Below, one piece after another: positions 15,666-22,684 of a stretch of 29,146 bases of DNA. The notes beneath the pieces were generated by a model. The model worked only from the letters and a program-made list of their open reading frames with translations. It ran no database searches and was not told the origin of the DNA. Origin of the DNA: Methanobacteriota archaeon. Lineage in GTDB: Archaea; Thermoplasmatota; Thermoplasmata; RBG-16-68-12. Location: assembly GCA_005878515.1 (NCBI GenBank), contig VBLZ01000069.1:1-29146 (forward strand). Direction: 5' to 3'. Numbering within the stretch: position 1 is the stretch's first letter; every line of letters begins with the position of its first letter. The position numbers were made by a program, and so were the translations under genes.

Positions 15666-16495
15666 AGGAACGCACCGGCGAGGAACGCCGCGAGGGCCAC
15701 GATCATCGCATACTTCGTGACGCGCTGGGAGCGCGCCGGATTTGCGGCCGAGTGGAGGGCGGCGTAGATAAACATTCCGTCCGCGGGGACGACCAGAATC
15801 GCGTAGCCAATCCCGAGGACTCGGAGGTAGAGCGGAAGCACACTCAGCGCCACGCAGAGGACGAGGACGAATCGCGCGACCGTTCCCGCGCGCTGCGCCC
15901 CGATCTCCTGCGGCAGCGTGTGCCGATCGACATCGCCGTGCATGTCCTCGATGTCCTTCGTGATCTCGCGACCCAACGTGGCGAGGAACGCCAGGGCCGC
16001 GAGAATCCCCGTCCGAATCAGCGGATCGAACGCGGATCCGAACACCGAGACGCCCGCGAAGAGGAACAACGAGCCGACGAGGTACGCGATGACGAGGTTC
16101 CCGACGGCCCCGCGGGCTTTCAGCCAGGCCTCGTACGAGACCATGAGCATCACATTCACCGCGACAATCGCGAGGGCGGGACGGTTGATGAACAGCGCCA
16201 AGAGGGCGGCGAGCGCGAACGCGGACACCGCGAAGATCCGTGCCGCACCGAGCGTGAGTCGACCGGAGGCCAGCGGCCGGTCCGGATGGTTGATGTGGTC
16301 CGTCTCGCGGTCGAAAATGTCGTTCAGGGCGTTCCCGCCCGCCGTGAAGGCCGCCGTAGCGGCCGCGGCCAAGACCAGCGGGGCCGCCAGCGCGGCCCAC
16401 GCGGCCGATCCGACCCCCACGATCCCGCCAATCCCCACGCCGACGGCAGACATGAGGCAGTTGAGGGGCCGCGCGAGACGCAGGATTCCGGCCAC
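15662..16495 (-). CDS. ubiA: UbiA-family digeranylgeranylglyceryl phosphate synthase
   Basis: It has 277 residues from GTG 16495. It is an integral membrane prenyltransferase with about nine helices and the two Asp-rich magnesium/diphosphate motifs of the UbiA family: NDIFDRETD (58-66), followed by HPDRPLASG, and DIEDMHGDVD (181-190) followed by RHTLP. The archaeal DGGGP synthase adds the second geranylgeranyl chain to GGGP (EC 2.5.1.42). Placement directly before GGGP synthase, with overlapping stop and start codons, supports this over a quinone or heme prenyltransferase. A TATA-like box 27 nt upstream implies that the whole three-gene operon begins with a leaderless transcript. Confidence 0.93.
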   Translation of the reverse strand: MAGILRLARPLNCLMSAVGVGIGGIVGVGSAAWAALAAPLVLAAAATAAFTAGGNALNDIFDRETDHINHPDRPLASGRLTLGAARIFAVSAFALAALLALFINRPALAIVAVNVMLMVSYEAWLKARGAVGNLVIAYLVGSLFLFAGVSVFGSAFDPLIRTGILAALAFLATLGREITKDIEDMHGDVDRHTLPQEIGAQRAGTVARFVLVLCVALSVLPLYLRVLGIGYAILVVPADGMFIYAALHSAANPARSQRVTKYAMIVALAAFLAGAFL

Positions 16496-16516
16496 GACCG
16501 CGGCGTACCGTTCGTC

Positions 16517-16528
16517 TTGTAATAATCC
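16517..16528 (-). promoter_or_regulatory. TATA box of the ubiA-GGGPS-DUF2070 operon
   Basis: GGATTATTACAA on the minus strand has its TTATTA core centred 27-28 nt before the GTG at 16495. This is the leaderless spacing also seen for pdxT and the gene at 11966. Confidence 0.55.
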
Positions 16529-16679
16529 TGTCCATTCGCGCTATCGAGAACGGGACCGTCGGGGCAGTCATCGGAACCATTATCCCACGTCCTTTCCATC
16601 TATTCCACAACCCACCGGTCTGGCGCGGAATTTCTTCCGACGCCTTGCCCGAGCGGGTCGCAGCGCGGGGGCGTTTACC

Positions 16680-17957
16680 ATGGACAACGGGCGGGGCACG
16701 GGCGTCGGCTTCCTCAAATCGTCGAAGGTGCGGAATGCCGAGGAAGCGATCGGTCAATCGGAAGGTCTCCTGACGGTCCTCCGCCTCACGCAGGCCGACA
16801 TTAAGCCGGCCGAAGACGCGCTGCAAATCGCGAAACGATTCTTCGATTCGAACCAGTTCGCGAAGGCGTTTCACGCCGCGAAGAAAGCGGAGTCGCTCGC
16901 GATCACCCTCGACGAACGCTTCGGCGGATATCAGAAGGCCGCGAAGGCGTTGCAGTCCCGAATCGATTCGATGCGTCGACTCGGTCTGCGGACCGAAGAG
17001 CTCGAGACGCTCCTCGCGCGCGCGGAGAAGAAAGTCCTCTCCGGGATCTGGGACAGCGGAGCATTCGTCCCGAATTACCTCGAGGCGCGGGTCCTCGTCG
17101 AACGCGCGGAGCAAGAGGGCCGCGCATTCCAGGAACGGGCCGAGCAGGCATCGAACGCCATCTTCCTGGCGGAACTCGCAATCGAGTCGCTCGGAGAAAT
17201 GAGGGGACCGGCGGATCCGGAAATGTTCGCGGACGGCGCGGCCTCTGAACTCGGAGAATCGCTCCACGAGGCGACACGACAGCTCGCCCTCGGCGACCCG
17301 GAAGGGGCCACGAAGGTCGCGAAGGACATCGAAGCGAACGCCACGCGCCTCAAGGAGCTCTACCTGGATTCGACGAAATCCCTCGACGCGACGGAGGCCC
17401 AAATCACGTACCTGCGAGGCGAGGGCGTCCTGACGAACGGCGTGGAGGCCGACCTCAAGAGCGCGAGGGAGATGCTCGACAAAGGATCAATCGAGGCATC
17501 GATCGCGGTCGCCATCCGAATCCAAGGCGAGCTCGAGGTCATCGGGAACAGCTACCGCAAGGCGACGACCGGCATCGCGGACGCGGAGATTCTCTATGGT
17601 CGTCTGCAGCGCGAGGGATTCCATTCGTACGAGGCCGAGGTCGCCCTGCGTGACGCGAAGCGGTCGGTCCGGGAGGGGAACTACGCGCGGGCCGTCGAGT
17701 TCCTCGAGCGGGCATTGCATGCGTTCGCGCGCCGGACGAATGCGCGGGAGGCGCTCGGGCGGGCGATCGAGGAGACGCGGAAACGCGCGCAGTTCCTCCG
17801 CGGGAGCGGACTCTCCTTCCTCCCGGACATCCACGAGGTCCTGACGCGCGCCGAGCGCGAATTCCAGAACGGGAACTTCGTCGGATCGAGCGAGGACCTA
17901 CGCATCGCGACGGTCCTCCTGGACCAGGTCTTCCGCGCGCCGACCGGGAAGAAGTGA
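16680..17957 (+). CDS. helical repeat protein with ~64-residue repeats, function unknown
   Basis: It has 425 residues from ATG 16680; the open frame reaches back to 15918 but crosses ubiA on the other strand. The protein is almost wholly alpha-helical, charged and soluble. A repeat is visible: a short L-x-x-x-G turn, then a helix, then AxxxxxxGxxxxAxxxAxxA. Turn glycines G249 and G313 in LRGEGV and LQREGF and G377 in LRGSGL are exactly 64 residues apart, with an earlier copy at G102 (MRRLGL) and probably a first at about 31-71. The second halves read AKRFFDSNQFAKAFHAAKKA, AKRSVREGNYARAVEFLERA and AEREFQNGNFVGSSEDL. This is TPR-like or coiled-coil scaffolding, so a structural or protein-binding role is likely. 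No enzyme motif is seen. A methyltransferase gene follows 40 bp later. Confidence 0.8.
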   Translation: MDNGRGTGVGFLKSSKVRNAEEAIGQSEGLLTVLRLTQADIKPAEDALQIAKRFFDSNQFAKAFHAAKKAESLAITLDERFGGYQKAAKALQSRIDSMRRLGLRTEELETLLARAEKKVLSGIWDSGAFVPNYLEARVLVERAEQEGRAFQERAEQASNAIFLAELAIESLGEMRGPADPEMFADGAASELGESLHEATRQLALGDPEGATKVAKDIEANATRLKELYLDSTKSLDATEAQITYLRGEGVLTNGVEADLKSAREMLDKGSIEASIAVAIRIQGELEVIGNSYRKATTGIADAEILYGRLQREGFHSYEAEVALRDAKRSVREGNYARAVEFLERALHAFARRTNAREALGRAIEETRKRAQFLRGSGLSFLPDIHEVLTRAEREFQNGNFVGSSEDLRIATVLLDQVFRAPTGKK

Positions 17958-17997
17958 GCGGCGCGCTTAAGCCGAGTCCGCGGTTCTCTTCGTCCGA

Positions 17998-18603
17998 ATG
18001 GGTGAGCAGTACTTCGCGGCACGACCGAAATCGAGGCGTCGTCCGGCCGAGTTTCAGGTCGCGGTTCGGGGCCACGCTTTCACGTTCCGCACGGATGCGG
18101 GCGTCTTCTCCGGCGGGAAGATCGATCGCGGGACGGAACTCCTTCTGGATGCGCTCGAGATCGGACCGTGCGAACTCATCCTCGATCTCGGATGCGGCTA
18201 CGGCGCCCTCGGAATCGTCGCCGCGAGATTGTCGGAAGGCGGTCACGTCGTCCTGACGGACGTGAACGAACGGGCCGTCGCGCTCGCGCGGAAGAACCTC
18301 GGCGCGAACGGAGTCGCGAACGCCGAGGTCCGGCGCGGCAGTCTGTACGAGCCCGTGACCGGGTTGGCCTTCGATCACATCCTCTGCAACCCACCGATTC
18401 GCGCCGGCCGCGGGGTCGTGGACCGGATTGTCGCGGAAGCGCCTAGCCACTTGCTGGAGGGAGGGAAGTTGTGGCTTGTCGCTCGCACGCGGCAGGGAGC
18501 CGATTCCTTGCGGCAGCGGATGGCCCACGCGTTCGGAACGGCCAAGATCGTGAAACGCGGCAGCGGATTCAAAGTCCTCCGGGCCACAAAAGAGGCCGCG
18601 TGA
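17998..18603 (+). CDS. class I methyltransferase, MTS (RsmC-like) family
   Basis: It has 201 residues. It begins EQYFAARPKSRRRP, as in archaeal members of the small-methyltransferase domain family, then FRTDAGVFSGGKIDRGTELL, the SAM motif LDLGCGYGALGI (62-73), acidic motif II VLTDVNERAV, and the NPPI catalytic motif (131-134), which marks base-modifying N-methyltransferases. Relatives methylate guanine exocyclic nitrogens of rRNA (RsmC/RlmG in bacteria), so rRNA or tRNA modification is likely, but the archaeal target is not established from sequence. A weak CTTAA element about 29 nt upstream of the ATG may be its promoter. Its TGA overlaps the ATG of the next gene as TGATG, implying coupled translation. 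Confidence 0.88.
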   Translation: MGEQYFAARPKSRRRPAEFQVAVRGHAFTFRTDAGVFSGGKIDRGTELLLDALEIGPCELILDLGCGYGALGIVAARLSEGGHVVLTDVNERAVALARKNLGANGVANAEVRRGSLYEPVTGLAFDHILCNPPIRAGRGVVDRIVAEAPSHLLEGGKLWLVARTRQGADSLRQRMAHAFGTAKIVKRGSGFKVLRATKEAA

Positions 18604-19655
18604 TGTCCCACGCCGTCGAATACCGCGAAGTCGCGAAGGCCGACGCGCCGAAACTGGTACCGTTCTTCGAGGCGTTCTACGGGCAATGGTTCGGTGAACC
18701 GGTTACTTCGAACTCCGTCCAGCGACGTATCGACCAGGCCCGCGGCATCGAGACCTTCGTGGTCGCGGAGCGCGAGGGGAAGCTCCTGGGTTTCGCGAGC
18801 CTGCGCCTGGTGCCGTCGCTCGATCTGACCCCGTACGCCGAGCTTTCGGACCTGTTCGTCGCGGGACTGTATCGCCGTCAAGGCGTGGGACGTGGGCTGT
18901 TAGGGTTCATCGAGCAGCGCGCCCGCGAGCGAGGCGCGGACCGCCTCATCCTGACGACGGGTCTGAAGAACGTGGAGGCGCAATGGTTCTACCGCGCGGT
19001 CGGATTCGAGGACCACGCCCTCGCGATGAAGAAGTCCATCGGAGTCAGCAAGGCCGGTAATCCGCGGGAGATCCGCGCTCCCCAGCGATCGGTCCTCTGG
19101 CGGCGCGTCGACGCCACCGGGACCGAGAGCTTCCTGCTCTCGCGCGACGACACGGGCTGGCACCTCGAAGGAAACGTGGTGGCCCTGTTAGACCGCGAGC
19201 CGGCCCACATTCGATATCGGGTCGCGTGCGATCCGAGTTGGCGTGCGCGTTCCGCACAGATCTCTCAAGACCGCGCGGGAGTGCAGCGGGAAGTGCACAT
19301 CACGGTTCGGGAGGACGGGCGTTGGTGGGTCGAGGGCGAGGAGGATGCCCGCCTCCGCCCATGCACGGACGTCGATCTGGAAATCTCTCCGTCCACGAAT
19401 ACGATCCCGATCCGCCGTCTCAACCTGGCCCTCGGCCAGGACTCGGAGGTCATCGCGGCCTGGGTCCGGTTCCCCGCGTTGACGGTCGAGCCGTTGCCTC
19501 AACGGTACACCCGGACCGGCGCGAACCAATATCGATACGCCAGCCGCGACTTTGTGACCAATCTCGAAGTCGACGACCTGGGCCTCGTCACGCGGTACGA
19601 GGGCGGGTGGTCTCGGGAGGCCGTTGCCGACCCCGGCTCCTCAACTCTTAAATAG
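18603..19655 (+). CDS. GNAT acetyltransferase fused to a putative glycolipid-binding (PF06475/DUF1089-like) domain
   Basis: It has 350 residues from ATG 18603. Residues about 5-145 form a GNAT domain: LSDLFVAGLYRRQGVGRGLL (81-100) is the acetyl-CoA pyrophosphate-binding motif A, and NVEAQWFYRAVGFE is motif B. Residues about 160-340 match, from memory, the putative glycolipid-binding family: SVLWRRVDATGTES, GWHLEGNVVALLD, IRYRVACDPSWRARSA, then the hallmark CTDVDLEISPSTNTIPIRRL (254-273) and QRYTRTGANQYRY. In bacteria that domain is normally a separate protein of about 180-190 residues. The fusion would couple acyl transfer to binding of a hydrophobic or glycosylated ligand. It is translated with the preceding methyltransferase. 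The TATA box of the ribosomal operon overlaps its last codons. Confidence 0.85.
   Translation: MSHAVEYREVAKADAPKLVPFFEAFYGQWFGEPVTSNSVQRRIDQARGIETFVVAEREGKLLGFASLRLVPSLDLTPYAELSDLFVAGLYRRQGVGRGLLGFIEQRARERGADRLILTTGLKNVEAQWFYRAVGFEDHALAMKKSIGVSKAGNPREIRAPQRSVLWRRVDATGTESFLLSRDDTGWHLEGNVVALLDREPAHIRYRVACDPSWRARSAQISQDRAGVQREVHITVREDGRWWVEGEEDARLRPCTDVDLEISPSTNTIPIRRLNLALGQDSEVIAAWVRFPALTVEPLPQRYTRTGANQYRYASRDFVTNLEVDDLGLVTRYEGGWSREAVADPGSSTLK
19647..19654 (+). promoter_or_regulatory. TATA box of the rpsM-rpsD-rpsK-rpoD operon
   Basis: CTTAAATA overlaps the final codons and stop of the upstream gene. It is centred 43 nt before the ATG at 19694, predicting a leader of about 17 nt starting near 19677. 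Confidence 0.5.
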
Positions 19656-19693
19656 CGCTCAGAGTTTGGAGCACCCCTCTCTCAGGGAACCGA

Positions 19694-20371
19694 ATGCCGG
19701 ACGAGAAACCCACACCCGAAAAAGAAGGCCCGCCCGCCCCGGTGCCGCCGGAGAAGGCGGCCCGGCCGTCGAAGAAGAAGGACGAGGAGAAAGAGGAGCC
19801 TAAGGCGCCGCGGGCGCCGAAGAAGCTCGAAGGCGTGAAGGAGGACTTCCGCTACATCGTCCGCATGGCGAACACGGACCTGGACGGCACGCGATCCGTC
19901 GGGTACGCCCTCACCGCGATCGCCGGCGTGGGGATCCGGGTGTCTGAGGCGGTCGCCGACCTCGCGGGCGTCCCCCGGTCCGAGCGGCTCGGCAACCTGT
20001 CGGAGGAGCAGACGGACAAGATCGAGGCGACCCTTGGCAACCTCGGCGAGCTGTTCCCGCCGTGGATGGTGAACCGCCCGAAGGATTGGGAGTCGGGGCT
20101 CGACCTGCACCTGGTCGGATCGGAGGTCGAAGTCCGCCTGCGGGACGATATCAACCTGATGAAGATGATCCGGTCGTACAAGGGCGTGCGCCATGAGACG
20201 GGCCAGAAGGTCCGCGGGCAGCGCACGCGGTCGAACGGCCGCACGGGTCTGACGGTCGGGGTGACGAAGAAGGCCGCCCTCGAGGCCGCGAAGGCGAAGA
20301 AGGCGGAGGAAGCCGCCCCCAAGAAAGAAGAGAAGAAGGAAGAGAAGAAGCCGGCGGAGAAGAAGGAGTGA
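19694..20371 (+). CDS. rpsM: 30S ribosomal protein S13 (uS13) with long charged tails
   Basis: It has 225 residues, against about 150 for typical archaeal uS13. The core begins at DFRYIVRMANTDLDG (51-65) and includes ALTAIAGVGIRVSEAVA and the RNA-binding stretch MIRSYKGVRHETGQKVRGQR with TRSNGRTG. It binds the head of the small subunit and contacts the P-site tRNA and the 50S subunit. An N-terminal extension of about 50 residues (Pro/Lys/Glu) and a C-terminal Lys/Glu/Ala tail of about 35 residues are low-complexity and probably disordered. It is the first gene of the conserved archaeal S13-S4-S11-Rpo3 cluster, with uS4 four bases downstream. Confidence 0.96.
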   Translation: MPDEKPTPEKEGPPAPVPPEKAARPSKKKDEEKEEPKAPRAPKKLEGVKEDFRYIVRMANTDLDGTRSVGYALTAIAGVGIRVSEAVADLAGVPRSERLGNLSEEQTDKIEATLGNLGELFPPWMVNRPKDWESGLDLHLVGSEVEVRLRDDINLMKMIRSYKGVRHETGQKVRGQRTRSNGRTGLTVGVTKKAALEAAKAKKAEEAAPKKEEKKEEKKPAEKKE

Positions 20372-20375
20372 GTCG

Positions 20376-21008
20376 TTGGGCGATCCGAAGTTCTCCCGTG
20401 CGAAGTTCGAGCGGCCGTCGCATCCGTGGGAAGCGGAGCGCATCAAGGCGGAGAACGAGCTCCTGAAGAAATACGGGTTGAAGAACAAGAAGGAACTCTG
20501 GCGGTCGCAGTACGTCTTGCGGCGGTTCCGGCAGCGGGCGCGGGAACTGCAGGCGCGCGTGCGGACGGGGGACAAGCAGGCGGAGAAGGAACGCGAACAG
20601 TTGCTGCGTCGTCTCGGCCGGCTCGGATTGCTGCCTCTCGAAGGCACGACGCTCGACGACGTCCTCGCCCTCGACGTGGAGGCGATCCTGTCGCGGCGAC
20701 TGCAGACCCTGACGTTCCTGAAGGGACTCGCATTCACGCCGCGTCAAGCGCGGCAATTCATCGTTCATGGCCATGTCTCCATTGCGGGACGGCGGGTGAC
20801 GATCCCCGGGATCCTCGTGAGCCGCACGGAGGAGAACGGCATTTCGTACGACGAGCGCTCGGCGATCTCCAGCGACCTCCACCCGGTCCGGCAGACGGGC
20901 CAGATCCCGACGCCGCCGCCCGCGGAAGGCGGCGAGGATGAAGGACCCGATCTCTCCGGCGACGAGCCGGCGGCGCCCGGGCCCGATTCCGGGGCGAAGG
21001 AGGCCTGA
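20376..21008 (+). CDS. rpsD: 30S ribosomal protein S4 (uS4)
   Basis: It has 210 residues from a TTG start at 20376, fixed by AAGGAG seven bases upstream and by the archaeal N-terminus GDPKFSRAKFERPSHPWEAE. The N-terminal half binds 16S rRNA (LKNKKELWRSQYVLRRFRQR). The S4 RNA-binding domain is at about 103-165 (LSRRLQTLTFLKGLAFTPRQ, ARQFIVHGHVSIAGRRV, TIPGILVSR). It nucleates small-subunit assembly. A Pro/Gly/Asp/Glu-rich tail of about 35 residues follows that domain, opposite in charge to the uS13 tails. It lies in the middle of the operon, two bases from rpsK. Confidence 0.96.
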   Translation: MGDPKFSRAKFERPSHPWEAERIKAENELLKKYGLKNKKELWRSQYVLRRFRQRARELQARVRTGDKQAEKEREQLLRRLGRLGLLPLEGTTLDDVLALDVEAILSRRLQTLTFLKGLAFTPRQARQFIVHGHVSIAGRRVTIPGILVSRTEENGISYDERSAISSDLHPVRQTGQIPTPPPAEGGEDEGPDLSGDEPAAPGPDSGAKEA

Positions 21009-21010
21009 TC

Positions 21011-21394
21011 ATGCCGCGCTGGGGCATCGCCCACATCTACGCGTCGTACAACAACATCATCATCACGCTCACGGACGTCACCGGATCGGAGACGATCACG
21101 AAGGCGACGGGCGGCATGGTCGTGAAGGCAGCGAAAGACGAAGCCTCGCCGTACGCCGCGATGAAGGCGGCCGAGCGCGTGGCCGATGCCGCGAAGGAGA
21201 AGGGCATCGACTCGATCCATGTGCGGGTGCGCGCGCCGGGCGGGAACAAGTCGAAGTCCCCCGGGCCGGGGGCCCAGGCCGCGATCCGCGCGTTGTCGCG
21301 GGCAGGCCTGCGGATCGGTCGGATCGAAGAGGTCACGCCGGTCCCGCACGACGGCACGAAGGCGAAGGGCGGTCGACGGGGGAGGCGGGTCTAG
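21011..21394 (+). CDS. rpsK: 30S ribosomal protein S11 (uS11)
   Basis: It has 127 residues from ATG 21011, with AAGGAGG seven bases upstream. It is a standard archaeal uS11: WGIAHIYASYNNIIITLTDV, then KATGGMVVKAAKDEASPYAA, VRVRAPGGNKSKSPGPGAQA and the C-terminal basic end RGRRV. It lines the platform near the mRNA exit site. Its stop directly abuts the GTG start of the polymerase subunit gene, which implies tight translational coupling. Confidence 0.97.
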   Translation: MPRWGIAHIYASYNNIIITLTDVTGSETITKATGGMVVKAAKDEASPYAAMKAAERVADAAKEKGIDSIHVRVRAPGGNKSKSPGPGAQAAIRALSRAGLRIGRIEEVTPVPHDGTKAKGGRRGRRV

Positions 21395-22234
21395 GTGAAG
21401 GCCAAGGTCCTTGCGAAGGCCGAGGACTCCATGCGCCTGCTCCTCGAGGAAGTGGAGCCCGCGTACGCGAATGCACTGCGGCGGGTGCTCGTCTCCGACG
21501 TGCCTAAGATGGCGATCGAGGACGTCGAGTTCCACCTCGGGCCGATCCGGGCGGACGACGGGAAGGAGTACGAGAGCGTCGGCCCGTTGTTTGATGAGAT
21601 GATCGCGCACCGCCTCGGTCTCGTCCCGATCCCCACCGACCTCGCGCTGTACAACCGCCGGGAGGACTGCCCGACGTGCCACGGCGAGGGCTGCCCGAAC
21701 TGCACGATCATCTACTCCGTGAACAAGCGCGGCCCCGGCGTGGTGACGTCTGCGGACCTGGAGCCCATCGGGGACGCGAAGCTTCGGCCGAAGGACTCGA
21801 AGATCCCGATTGTCAAGCTCGGGGATGGCCAGGCGATGCTGATCTACGCGACCGCCGTCCTCGGCTCGGGGAAGGACCACGCAAAATGGCAGTCGACACA
21901 CGGCGTCGGGTACCGGTACTACCCGATCCTGAAGGCAGGGAGCAAGACATTGGACGCGCTCGATCCGAACGTCCCGTTCTGCGAGAGCCACATGCAGTCC
22001 ACGTTGACCGAGGAAGAGGAGACGCTCGAGCTCTCGTCGGACTGCGCGACCTGCAAGAAGTTCATGGATCTTTACAAGGTCGAGTCCGTGAAGGCGGGGA
22101 ACGATCCCACGCGGATCGTCCTGGAGTTCGAAACGGACGGGTCGCTGAGCGCGAAGGCGGTTCTTCTGGCATCCCTCGACATTCTGGCCAAGCGATTCTC
22201 CGAACTCGCGACACAGGCGACCGCCCTCGCTTGA
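21395..22234 (+). CDS. rpoD: DNA-directed RNA polymerase subunit D (Rpo3)
   Basis: It has 279 residues from GTG 21395, immediately after the rpsK stop. It is the alpha-like platform subunit that pairs with Rpo11 to start polymerase assembly. The dimerisation region reads SMRLLLEEVEPAYANALRRV and VPKMAIEDVEFHLG. A four-cysteine motif CPTCHGEGCPNC (92-103) lies where many archaeal Rpo3 proteins have metal-binding or disulfide cysteines. A second group (C196, C217, C220) lies in the ferredoxin-like insert and would be too few for a complete 4Fe-4S site. Which metal binds cannot be decided here. In many archaea rpl18e, rpl13, rps9 and rpoN follow; here the operon ends. Confidence 0.95.
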   Translation: MKAKVLAKAEDSMRLLLEEVEPAYANALRRVLVSDVPKMAIEDVEFHLGPIRADDGKEYESVGPLFDEMIAHRLGLVPIPTDLALYNRREDCPTCHGEGCPNCTIIYSVNKRGPGVVTSADLEPIGDAKLRPKDSKIPIVKLGDGQAMLIYATAVLGSGKDHAKWQSTHGVGYRYYPILKAGSKTLDALDPNVPFCESHMQSTLTEEEETLELSSDCATCKKFMDLYKVESVKAGNDPTRIVLEFETDGSLSAKAVLLASLDILAKRFSELATQATALA

Positions 22235-22270
22235 TGCCTCGGCCTCGGGTCGTTCCCTCCGTTGGACAAG

Positions 22271-22278
22271 TTTTAACT
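22271..22278 (+). promoter_or_regulatory. TATA box of the blaI-like/M48 operon
   Basis: TTTTAACT is centred about 26 nt upstream of 22300, so transcription would begin a few bases before the ATG at 22304, leaving almost no leader and no Shine-Dalgarno sequence. The palindromic operator begins five bases further on. Confidence 0.5.
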
Positions 22279-22282
22279 AGAT

Positions 22283-22298
22283 TACTATCCTTATAGTA
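22283..22298 (+). promoter_or_regulatory. palindromic operator TACTAT-N4-ATAGTA in the repressor promoter
   Basis: TACTATCCTTATAGTA has two perfect 6-bp arms separated by four bases. It sits between the TATA box and the start codon, so a bound dimer would block the polymerase. BlaI/MecI/CopY proteins are dimeric winged-helix repressors that bind short palindromes with TACA-like arms in their own promoters, so autoregulation is the simplest reading. The same 16-bp pattern recurs at 24992-25007. It is not followed by a T-run, so it is unlikely to be the terminator of the polymerase operon. Confidence 0.7.
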
Positions 22299-22303
22299 TT
22301 TGT

Positions 22304-22684
22304 ATGGAGCTTGGCGAGCTTGAGCTGGCGGTCTTGCGGGCGGTCCGCAACCTCGGGCCGGCGACGTCGGGAGCGATCTACGCAGAGGTCCGAAAGACGC
22401 GAGACGTCGCCTACACCAGCGTTACGACGACGCTCTACCGCCTCGTCGACAAGGACCTCATCGCGATGCGAAAGGCGAGCGAAAAAAAGGTCTACTATCG
22501 CCTCAAGGAGGGCCGCGCGTATCGCAAAGCGCTGGCATCGATGATCGACCGGGTGGTCGACACGTTCGGCGGCGCGGCCGTGTCGTATCTCCTTGACAAC
22601 CCCGGATCCGCATCGGAGGACCAGATTGCGGACCTGAAAGCGCAAGTCGACAAACGCCGGACCAAGGAGAAGCGGGATGCCTAG
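22304..22684 (+). CDS. BlaI/MecI/CopY-family transcriptional repressor
   Basis: It has 126 residues, the normal length for the family. The winged helix covers about residues 1-75: LGELELAVLRAVRNLGPATS, then YAEVRKTRDVAYTSVTTTLY (the recognition helix with the family's typical T-x-x-T-T-L-x-R-L pattern) and LIAMRKASEKKVYYRL for the wing. The C-terminal half should form the dimerisation helices (MIDRVVDTFGGAAVSYLLDN). In staphylococci such repressors are cut by a membrane metalloprotease co-encoded with them. Here the next gene overlaps by eight bases and is a membrane metalloprotease. The gene's own promoter contains a perfect palindrome. Loss of repression by proteolysis is inferred, not shown. 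Confidence 0.9.
   Translation: MELGELELAVLRAVRNLGPATSGAIYAEVRKTRDVAYTSVTTTLYRLVDKDLIAMRKASEKKVYYRLKEGRAYRKALASMIDRVVDTFGGAAVSYLLDNPGSASEDQIADLKAQVDKRRTKEKRDA

Noticed and set aside
14929..15675. N-terminal extension of the DUF2070 frame
   Set aside because: The bases encode GGGP synthase in another frame of the same strand; the extension is Gly/Arg/Pro-rich and has no family similarity.
15918..16679. upstream part of the open frame of the repeat protein
   Set aside because: It is antisense to ubiA; the helical repeat sequence begins only after ATG 16680.
22283..22298. reading the palindrome as a transcription terminator of rpoD
   Set aside because: The stem is AT-rich, has no T-run after it, and an identical palindrome occurs in another promoter where no gene ends.
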